The position numbers were made by a program, and so were the translations under genes. A stretch of 64,000 bases of DNA from Anthostomella pinea. Its lineage: Eukaryota > Ascomycota > Sordariomycetes > Xylariales > Xylariaceae. The stretch lies in the NCBI GenBank assembly GCA_963556695.1, contig CAUWAG010000020.1, forward strand, positions 2,046,001 through 2,110,000, in the 5' to 3' direction. The notes under the pieces were generated by a model. The model was not told where the DNA came from. It saw only the letters and a program-made list of their open reading frames with translations, and made no database searches. Shown one piece after another: positions 56,151-64,000 of this stretch. Positions within the stretch are counted from its first letter, which is position 1. Each line of letters begins with the position of its first letter.

Positions 56151-56872
56151 ATGCAGCTCAAGTCACTCTTCGCCGCAGCCGCTCTCGCAAGCGTTGCAAT
56201 TGCCACGTGTTACCCTAAGTATCTAGAAACTGCCAATCAGAAGTCGTGGAAAGATAACAAAGCAACTAACGCAGCGGTCAAAATGCTCGTTCAAGATATC
56301 TGTAGGGACGGCACGCTCAGCGGGGATTATGGCGACAGCGAGGATCGCTACGGAGCTTACTGACTAAAAAACCACGAGGACCTTAGGATTCCACAGTTTA
56401 TCGGTAAGCGAATTCGAAGGGAGTCCTTACCTACATCTTTGCTTTGCTTTCCCCAACAGGGCTCGCGTAGTTCCTTTGCCGTCCACGGAGCGCTACTACC
56501 AGGCTCCTCCCTAGTAGCGCCTGATTCGAGACCTGACATGGTGAAGCATTGTTAGCTAACCCCTTCGCCTATAGTCAGACACATAGGTGTTGGAGGGCGC
56601 CACCTTGGCTCAGATGAATGCATCAGCGGTCTCACAAAGGAAGTTCGGGCTTGTAAAATCGGCGGCGCCAGTAACTATTGGAACTGGTACTATTCGTATG
56701 TTTTTCGAGTAGTTCCGGATGTTGCCTCGCCCCTGTCACTGACTTGGTTCCCTTCTTTAACCTCTTTCATTGCTCCTGGCTAACTGGTTTGTTTTTTAGG
56801 TCGCGGCCGGTAAGAGAAGATTTCATGGCAAAGTACTGGTCGAAGCAGATCATCAAGGATATCGATGTTTGA
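56151..56872 (+). pseudogene. small secreted protein gene interrupted by one TGA
   Basis: Read through, three exons (56151-56403, 56587-56695, 56800-56872) with GTAAGC/GTATGT donors and TAG acceptors total exactly 145 codons. Residues 1-19 (MQLKSLFAAAALASVAIAT) are a signal peptide. Exon 2 (ECISGLTKEVRACKIGGASNYWNWYY) has the eC..gL..Ev..C..GG pattern of a widespread ascomycete family of small secreted Cys proteins. The only lesion is TGA at 56361-56363, after DRYGAY and before exon 1 ends; it could derive from TGG or TGC. As it stands the product is 70 residues with the signal peptide and one Cys pair. Either a recent pseudogene or a truncated secreted peptide. Function unknown. Confidence 0.6.
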
Positions 56873-57070
56873 GCCTGATCTTTAGCGAGGAATATCTCGA
56901 CACGTGACGGGTTAATACCTACCATCGGTCGTAACAATCTACCACCCCCCACCCCATCTCGTACACCCCCACATCTCGTACAGCCAAACCCCACCAACAC
57001 CACCAAAGCACCCCCTTATTCACCCACATGTAAAAGAAGTCATTCAGGTCAGAGAAATCCAGCAAAATTA

Positions 57071-57450
57071 TTATTCCAGAGCGCTGGAGCTGCTCATTCG
57101 TGAAAATCTAGTGGGCGCCCGAATGGATTGCCCTAAACGGGTCTGCCTAGGCTCCTGTATGGCTTCCAAAGCGACCTCTTCAGCCGAGTCTTCGTCTTCT
57201 TCTTCTTCTTCTTCTTCCTTGTCATCATTAACCACAACTTCTGGTACATCCGCAGAGGCACCAGGGGTGATGGTACCACCCGTACTTAGTACCTCTGTGA
57301 CTGTTCTGAATTTTTTGTTAGGATTAGGGATCTTTTGGCGCTTCTTTGGCTGTAGCCGCTCCAGTTCAGCCTCTGAGGCCTTGATCTTCCTGTCTTTAAT
57401 AACAAGGTCGGTCTCTTTAGTCTTGAATGCGGTGATTTGGGGTAGGAAAC
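57071..57450 (-). pseudogene. C-terminal fragment of a pogo/Fot1-like transposase
   Basis: The minus strand reads FLPQITAFKTKETDLVIKDR.., a charged helix with ELERLQPKKRQKIPNPNKKF, then an acidic tail with nine Glu/Asp in a row and a final SSSALE. Leu/Glu helix followed by RKK..PNxxF is the usual C-terminus of fungal pogo-type DDE transposases. Nothing of the catalytic core remains; the piece abuts Copia-2 sequence near 57455. It is distinct from the intact transposase at 42343-43998. Confidence 0.5.
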
Positions 57451-57692
57451 GCGGGGTAATAGACAGCCAATCATGTAAGCCATGCGCAGCGGAGCCAAGC
57501 TTCCAACATATCTCTGGCGTCACATCTATACTGCAGCAGTGTATCTCCACAACCGAACACCATCCTGGCACCACAACTGGAAGACCCTATACGAGATGTT
57601 CTTCTAATATCTGTCATTTTGAGACGGCTTAGTTACCTCCGACTGCAGGCCAATGCATGCATACCTACGAGCATATGGCTGCAAAATATTAA

Positions 57693-58276
57693 CAATGACT
57701 ACTGCCGGGCCGTATGGCGCAATGGTCAAATGCGCCTGGTTGTGTTCTCGTTTATGCGGTGGGCGACGATAACAAGTGGGTTCGAATCCTGCTATGGCCC
57801 CCTTCTGACCCGGCTTGTGCGAGTCGACAATCAGCACACGACAGTGGAGAGGCCCCTTATTGCAGAGCCTGATAGCCAAACAGCTTGTTTCTACAACACC
57901 CACTCCTGCGAGGTTTTTCCCCTTGTGGTTTCCCTCGCCAACAGATAACAAACACCTACTTCACCCACCAATACGACATATATCGAACGGCTACTGGAAC
58001 GATGTGTACACCAGAGGACTGAGGTTCACTGGGTCGCTTAGTCACTGGAGAGGAGGTTTTTCTGACAGAATCGTGTTTGGGTATTGACTAAAACCATCTG
58101 GTTACTTCAGGTTGGTACCGCTACAGCGAGGATAGGCTCGTGCGCGGATCTGAATGTATCTAGACTGACACCTCTACAACCTTGCGATGCAATGGCTCTG
58201 GGAGGCGTGGTTTGCCCTATGGAGGGACTGCACCCACAATAAATACAATCAATCAATCAATCAATGACTACTGCCG
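57693..58276 (+). mobile_element. tRNA-derived SINE with 15-bp TSD
   Basis: Body 57707/57708-58261, about 555 bp. The head is tRNA-like: a 7-bp acceptor pairing (GGGCCGT at 57707 with ATGGCCC ending 57800), an RNA polymerase III A box TGGCGCAATGG (57715-57725) and a perfect B box GGTTCGAATCC (57779-57789). The 3' end is a simple-repeat tail, (CAAT)n, at about 58244-58261. CAATGACTACTGCCG occurs at 57693-57707 and again at 58262-58276; removing one copy plus the body rejoins the Copia-2 reading frame exactly (KILTMTTAA). These are the hallmarks of a SINE mobilised by a LINE machinery. Fungal SINEs of 0.4-0.7 kb are known; I cannot assign this one to a named family. Confidence 0.9.
57707..57800 (+). 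ncRNA. tRNA-like head of the SINE
   Basis: 94 nt that fold as acceptor stem (7 bp), D arm (GGCGC..GCGCC) and T arm (GTGGG TTCGAAT CCTGC, with wobbles). The anticodon region is expanded by about 20 nt, with a weak GTTGT/ATAAC stem, so it is not a functional tRNA but keeps the internal pol III promoter. Parent tRNA not determined. Confidence 0.6.
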
Positions 58277-59029
58277 CATAGGAGAAGAAGGACCGCCTCA
58301 AGAAGCTGAACCCGAAAGCCTGGGTTGGCTATCTTGTGGGATATAACTCAACCAATATCTATCTGGTCTGGAACCCTTTAACCAGCAAGGTCCACGCTAT
58401 GCGTGATGTGATAGCAGACGAGGACCAGATGTTCTCAGGAGACTTGAACAACCTCAAGAACGACCTCCTGCATATCAGTGAGGAACAACTAACATTATTT
58501 CTAAGTAGATACGAGGTGCCATCAAAAATCCTAGAGGACATTCCAGTGTACTAGAAAGATGAAGATCTTAACAGATTAATACAAGAGCATATAGATAGAG
58601 ATAAGATAAACCTGAGTGATATTGGTACAGAAGATACCCAAGACAAAGCCAACACAAATAATAGCAAAGGGACTGATCACCCCTATACATCTGCCGTGTT
58701 TGAGCCATACCTGACCCCAGAACCCACTCCTCCGCCTGTGGTAGCACTGCTGGCTGCTACTATCAGAGAGCCTGTGGAGGGCCAGGTCAGAGCATTGTGC
58801 TCCTGGCGAGCAGAAGAAGGGTTAGATGCCCGCTCGTTACCTTTAACTGGGGACGCCTAGGCCATACGAAATCGCCACGGGAATTGGGAAGCAGCGTTCA
58901 ATGCTGGACGCGTTGCCAATCCTATTGGTTTGATGGATGGCAGGCCAGTGAGCAAAGCCAAGTACAATAAGTACAGAACCTATGGCTCTCGCCCTGGTGG
59001 GAGACCATCACACCAAGGAAATCAACACG

Positions 59030-59184
59030 TGTCATGGTCTGGTATAGGTAGCCCATGTGGTGAGTCCTGAAGCCCGGACATGAGTACATGTACCACCATT
59101 GAATGTCAAGCTGCCACGCTTGATATTCGCATCCTTTTGGGAGGAACAGCCGTGGCATGGTGGTTATGGTGAGCGTTCCGTCAC
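59030..59184 (-). mobile_element. LTR-like insert, relative of 41753-41909
   Basis: 155 bp closely matching the reverse complement of the solo LTR at 41753-41909 (TGTGACGGAACG..CATGACA read on the minus strand). It lies between two parts of the Copia-2 pol region and breaks its frame. No perfect 5-bp duplication is seen at these borders (ACACG / TCATG), so the copy has been altered or the ends are misjudged by a few bases. Confidence 0.78.
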
Positions 59185-60893
59185 ATCATGGCCCAGTCTC
59201 AATACCTGCAAAAGTAGGGAAGATACATCGACGATCATTACCACCAGAGCCAAAGAACTGGCAAGGTGTCAAGAACCATCTCTACAAGGCTGAGTGGTGT
59301 CAAGCCGAGGTTGACCACATTAGCAGCCACAATGAAATGGGATCATAGATAATCACTGACAAGTCAGCAGCAAATGGACACCAAATCCTGGACTGTATAT
59401 GGGTATACAAATATAAGTTTGACAAGCATGGCTTCCTTAGCAAGTACAAAGCACGCCTTGTGGTTCGCGGTGACCAGTAGAATAAGAACATCTATGAGGA
59501 TACATACGCATCAACTCTCGCAGGCAGATCTTTCAGAGCCCTCATGGCAATCGCAGCCCGCTTCAATCTTGAGCTCATTCAATACGATGCCGTCAACGCC
59601 TTTGTCAACGCGGACCTAGAAAAGGAAGTCTTCATAAAATTGCCACAAGGGCATTATGAACAAGGAAAGGTCCTCTTGCTAAAGAAGGCTCTATACAGAT
59701 TACGGCAATCTCCTTTGCTATAACAAAAGCATTTCACTAAAACTCTCACAGATCTTAGCTTCAAATCAGTTGCTCACGAATCCTGTTGCTTCATAAAGAA
59801 TGACATGATCATCTTCTTCTATGTGGATGATATCGTCATAGCCTTCAAAGAACACCATCAGAACGCTATAAAGGCGGTCACAAAGAAGCTCAATATTACC
59901 TATAATCTGACAGGAGGAGAGCCACTACAGTGGTTCTTAGGGATAGAGATCATTAGGGACCGAAAACAGCAGCTCATCTGGCTGTCTCAAGCCTCATATA
60001 TCGACAAGATTACAAGCCATATCAACCACAACAAGAAGTGCCTAGAGATCCCCATAAAGCCTCAAGAACTTCTCTCAAGTGACGAGCTTGCCTCGCCAGC
60101 CTCAATCAACAGATACCAAAAGATGATCAGATCAATCCTGTACGCAGCAGTGATCACACGACTCGATATCTCCTTTGCTGCCTCTCAGCTTTTATGCTTT
60201 AATACTAACCCAAACAATTTATATATTGCTGCCGCAGAGCACCTATTAGAGTACCTAAAGGGTACCAGGTCTTTTGCTCTTCAGTTGGGGGATGAAGATC
60301 TGCTGGAAACATGGAGCAATGCATCGTTTGCAGATAACTGCCTTGACCAAAAGAGCTCACAAGCATATATCATGAAGTTATTTAGAGGCATCATTGGCTG
60401 GAGAGCAAACAAACAGGACACAGTGACAACCTCAATAAAAGAGGCAGAACTGTCATCCCTTGCCTAAGCAGCCAAGGAAGTGATGTTTGTCTCACGGCTC
60501 CTTAGAGAAATTGGCGTATCCTTGGACTGTCCAACTCTCCGGATCTGGTATGACAACCAACAGACCATCAAGTTGGTGCGGAAAGACCTCCAAACACTTC
60601 AAACAAAGCTCAAGCACATCGATATCCACAATCACTGGCTAAGGGAAGCTCAACGCAACGGGAAGATAGACGTCGAGTACGTCCGAAGCGAAATGATGCT
60701 TGCAGACAGCCTGACCAAGGCACTGCCGGCACCAAAGTTCAAGACATTCAGGGAGCAAGTGAGGCTGACAGATATCCATGAGAGACTTGCAGCCCGCAAG
60801 CTACAAGAACTTAAAGATAACCTTGAACAAGAAGAGCAACAGACTGAATGCTCAGGAACAACCCCAATGGAAGGAGTTGTTTCTGGGGGGGTG

Positions 60894-61480
60894 TGTTAAA
60901 TGGGAGCCGGAGATAGACACCGGAAGATCTCCAGTGGGGTAGAGACTCACAGGGCATCTGACCTACCAAGAAGACAGATGATCAACCTCTGCACACAGAG
61001 CAGAACAATCAATAGCATGAATCAACATCCGTGTATTCAACAGCAGCCTCCCGGAGAGAGGACTACGAAGAAGGATAAACATGCACTGCTTCTCGCCCGC
61101 TGCGCTTATCTGGCAATCATCAGCAAACGAAAGAAGTACTATACGGCAAAGAATGCTACTCAAGAAGAGGACCTCGGAGCGGTCGTTGCGGATTATGCCA
61201 ATCAGATCGCCTTAGATGAGCCGACCAGACATCCTGGAGTCGAGACCGAAGATACTGTGAGATTTCAAAGTGTTCTATTAAGAAGAGGAATTCCAGCTAC
61301 TCTGGAGCGGCCAGAGTGGCCCTATATATATCCAAGATACTAAAGAAAAGGATACGTGGCCTTATTTTAGCCACGTATGTGACAGAGTCACGAATGGGGA
61401 TGGTGATCCTGAAGGATGACTATGGATGGGCTAACATAGCCCAGAATCCAACACGTCCTCTCAGACTGAGGGAATTAACA
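60894..61480 (+). mobile_element. 3' LTR of Copia-2
   Basis: 587 bp starting TGTTAAATGGGAG straight after the G-rich polypurine tract and ending GGGAATTAACA, with the short terminal inverted repeat TGTTAA/TTAACA. A TATA-like TATATATATCC lies at about 61323. The right end abuts, without spacer, the reverse-transcriptase coding sequence of the minus-strand Copia-3. Confidence 0.8.
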
Positions 61481-64000
61481 TAACCAGAATATCACCCCTC
61501 TACATGAACCAGTCCTACTTGAAGACAGCGATCCCGTCATGATTAGCCCCTAGAATAAGGAAATCATCGACATAGCTGATCACTATAATGCCACGGCTGA
61601 TGTTGACATAGACTGCGTTTGTCAGAGACCAGAGGGTCGAATCCAAGGTCCTTCAGAGCGCTGCGAATACGTTTCTGCCACTGCTTGGGGCTCTGCTTGA
61701 GCCCATATAGCGGTTTTGCAAGCTTCATAATTATGCCAGGTCTCTGGTTAATAATATTCTTATCTAGATATATCTCAAAGAAGTCAGAGAGACCATCAGG
61801 CGTCTCTATTAAGATCTCTTCATCCAGTTCTCCCATCAGGAATGCAGATACAGCATTCATCTGGTCAATCTCCCAGTCCAGAACGGCAGCAATGGCTAGA
61901 AGGAGCCTCCAGGTAGTAGTACAAGCGCCTGAGGCCTGGGTTTCAAAATAGTCAAGATCATGATATTACATGAAGCCTCATACAACCACCCTAGCCTTGT
62001 ACTGAGAGGTGTTGTTGTCAGAGTCCTTTTTCCGTTTATAGATATTGCGGCTAGAGAGAGTTTTACGCCCAGCAGGCAGATCAGACCTCTACAAAAGAAT
62101 GAAGGTATTATTGCGCAGCAATGCCCGTATTCTTTTGTAAGTGCTATCTAGTCATTGAGGCGCCTTGGCAGACTCTATGACTTCCTTATAGTTAGGAGGC
62201 TCGTCATTATGGGGAAGTGCCTGATCAGGGTCAGAAGATAGCCAATTGGCATAAGATGCCTCGATCGTAATATATGAAGATATGCCAGGGGTGGAAGACT
62301 CGGCCACGTAGTGGTTGTGAGTCCTCTTAGTGCGCCCTCCAGAAAGTACATTCGCTGGGTTGAGCCCTGATTGGATTCTTGACCTCGGAGCAGCCGTTAG
62401 GGCTACTTTTTGACGAGTTCAGATGATAGAAGAATCAAGTCAGCTAAAGCAGTACTAGGCTCAGGGTCGCTATATTCAGAGTCAGAATGATAATTATCAT
62501 CATTATCAGAAATATCAGGGGACCCAAGAGGGGTCTCTAACGTGACAACTGGTTAGGATGAATCATCTTTACCATCCCTTCTGTTATCTGATTTGATATA
62601 TATATGCTGAGGATCGTGAGCGTCCTCTGGCAAAGATGGCGTTGGCAGATCTTCAGTATCGGGTCTGGCTGTCTCATAGTCATTGAGTGTACCACAGAAG
62701 TTTGGAAAGATATAGATTAAATCCCCTGAAAGTACATACCCATCCAAAATCTCAAAATAGGTAGTAACTATAACCTTTCTCAGGTGTATAAGATACACCT
62801 GGTACTGGTTAGAACCAAGGGAACAAAGAATACGACCTCTCCTTGCGTGTGGAGCGGTCTTGTCTCCCTTAGAGCGGCACTGTTGCGGCAAATAGACCAC
62901 AGCGGCCTGCCTAATTGACAGTAAATTCGTCAAATCAGGCTTGTTATCCTTTCCAGGGTTCAGATCGTCAAAGAAGACTCAAAAAGAAGTCTTCTTAATA
63001 CCCTAATGTATAGCTCACATTGAGCCTATCATATACAGCAGGTCCAACAACCGGCCAAAGGGCTTCAGGTAGCCCGGAATCCTTCATAATACTACGAATG
63101 AGAGCATGTATAACGCCAAAGGATCTCTCAGTCACTCCGTTCTGTTCAGGAGTGTATGGAGCACTGACTTTGAACAGGATACCACGTTCAGCTCCCCATT
63201 GCTTGAATCTCGCGTATTCAGAACCACTATCCATGTGGAATCGCTTTCAGTAACGCCCGTACTGGGTGTGAGCGTATTCACAATAGCGAATGGCTTGGTC
63301 AGAAGCTTCTCCTTTCTTTTCATGAAGGCAGTACTCCCTTAAACAAGACTTGCCATCCACAAATACAGTGACATAGAGAGAACCATTATAGCCTTAGACA
63401 GAGTGCTTGGCTGTATTCATATGAACCAGGTCTAAAGTGTGATCTGGATGTTCCTGTTCAACTTGAGAGACTAGGCGACATAGATTGGACTCCAGACATT
63501 CCAGACAGGTGAATTCTTTTGCCAGCTCTTATACATTTGGCGGCAATTCAATCCTTTTAGTGATACTGGCTGTCTTTATTAGGTCACCAATAGATCAGTA
63601 GCCAGGTCTTGTATGCCAGCGGTGGAGTAGTCTCAGCGCCACAGATTTAGCTTGAAAGGTCAGTTCCAGGGAAGAATCCTTGAATACTATATTGGTGAAC
63701 ACGTCCGGGGCTGGATTGATCCTGTATACGTCCTTCTGGACACTAGGGCTCTCTGTCTGAACGTACATTTCTCGGTGGAATGATGCCACCCATGTCCCAT
63801 GGGGGTCAAACAGATCGCGGATCATCAGATACCATCCTTGGCGATACATCTGGTCTCTTGAAGAGAATATTGATTAGAAAGGAAGGCACAAATAGTACTC
63901 CCGATATTGTCCGAGTGATGGTATTACCATTGGAGGTAATGAACGGATCTCTACGTCGCCAACACCTTGAGGAGTAACAGGGCCTCCTCCAGTATTAAAA
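61481..64000 (-). mobile_element. Copia retrotransposon (Copia-3), partial, runs off the window
   Basis: Read right to left: protease-like segment at the window edge (TGGGPVTPQGVGDVEI, FVPSFLINI), GAG-pre-integrase (LLHRWHTRPGY..CLECLE, 63640-63490), integrase core (LDLVHMNTAKHS, MDSGSEYARF, APYTPEQNGVTERSF, 63440-63000), a linker (62933-62553), then RT (YKARVVV, AVSAFLMGELDEEILIETPDG, MKLAKPLYGLKQSPKQWQKRI, and YVDDFLIL at about 61570 after a one-base frameshift). RT coding sequence (GIAVFK.DWFM.RGDI) continues up to 61481, where the Copia-2 LTR begins. Many stops at Q or W positions. Its RNase H and 3' LTR are not in the window; the element was cut by Copia-2 insertion. Confidence 0.85.

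Larger units (their letters stand above)
57455..61480 (+). mobile_element. 5'-truncated Copia retrotransposon (Copia-2) with two nested inserts
   Basis: Coding pieces lie at 57455-57692, 58262-59029 and 59185-60893. They read the end of integrase (AMRSGAKLPTYLW.., LHNRTPSWHHNWKT, LRAYGCKILTMTTAA), continue after the SINE with EKKDRLKKLNPKAWVGYLVGY, then RT (VYKYKFDKHGF..KARLVVRGDQ, YDAVNAFVNADLEKEVFIKLPQG, FFYVDDIVIAF at about 59820) and RNase H (WSNASFADN, IWYDNQQTIKL, MLADSLTKALP). At least nine in-frame stops (TAG, TAA, TGA), mostly at expected Q or W. A G-rich polypurine tract (TGGGGGGGTG) precedes the 3' LTR at 60894. No 5' LTR, gag or protease is present. Interrupted by the SINE (57707-58261) and an LTR-like insert (59030-59184). 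Confidence 0.9.

Noticed and set aside
57111..57632. Plus-strand 173-codon ORF over the transposase tail
   Set aside because: Its poly-Ser run is the antisense of the acidic Glu/Asp tail on the minus strand, which fits a transposase C-terminus better.
57707..57800. Functional tRNA gene
   Set aside because: Acceptor, A and B boxes exist, but the anticodon arm is expanded and weakly paired, there is no T-run terminator, and the segment is the head of a SINE with TSD.

Overview
The window comes from a filamentous ascomycete (Pezizomycotina). Support for this: short spliceosomal introns of about 55-190 nt with GTRAGT donors, CTRAC-type branch sites and YAG acceptors; fungal gene families (highly reducing polyketide synthase, DHA2 transporter, F-box protein, PLAC8 protein, alcohol-acetyltransferase-like protein, small secreted proteins); fungal Copia and pogo/Fot1-type transposons; and a repeated pattern of nonsense changes that fits repeat-induced point mutation (RIP: CAG/CAA to TAG/TAA, TGG to TGA). 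I cannot name the species from sequence alone.

Layout. 0.4-15 kb: a small secreted PhiA-like protein (minus), a degraded 490-bp LTR, then a decaying secondary-metabolite block: a classical SDR oxidoreductase (minus, one frameshift), a highly reducing PKS (plus; KS-AT-DH-partial MT-partial ER-KR-ACP, with four in-frame stops, several frameshifts and an internal deletion) and a 14-TM DHA2-type MFS exporter (minus, one apparent frameshift and no last helix). 15-19 kb: an F-box protein and a broken FrnE/DsbA-like thioredoxin-fold gene. 20-36 kb is a healthier stretch: a 1107-residue disordered protein with one C-terminal membrane segment, a 960-residue repeat-rich protein with a CxxC tail, a broken SDR, a 73-residue secreted protein, a PLAC8 protein and an alcohol-acetyltransferase-like enzyme. 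36-39.7 kb holds relics: an S10 carboxypeptidase pseudogene whose last exon is split by a solo LTR with a perfect 5-bp duplication, and an SDR fragment.

39.7-46.65 kb is an extremely AT-rich gene desert (RIP wasteland) that received later insertions: a solo LTR (TSD AAGCG), an intact 1860-bp pogo/Fot1-type transposon with 51-bp TIRs and TA duplications, and another solo LTR (TSD GTATC). At its right edge sits a full-length Copia element (46657-52800, TSD CAAAC) whose 1690-codon gag-pol frame is broken only by five stops and no frameshift.

53-57 kb has two unrecognised genes and a small secreted-protein gene broken by one TGA. 57-64 kb is a stack of nested elements: a transposase C-terminal fragment, a second Copia (plus strand) interrupted by a tRNA-derived SINE (A and B boxes, CAAT-repeat tail, 15-bp TSD) and by an LTR-like insert, with its own 3' LTR sitting inside the reverse-transcriptase region of a third Copia (minus strand) that runs off the right end.

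Overall, the window records how a secondary-metabolite locus and its neighbours decayed next to a transposon-rich, RIP-mutated compartment. Insertion order can be read from the target-site duplications. Coordinates of spliced genes are manual readings of splice signals and have not been tested against transcripts.
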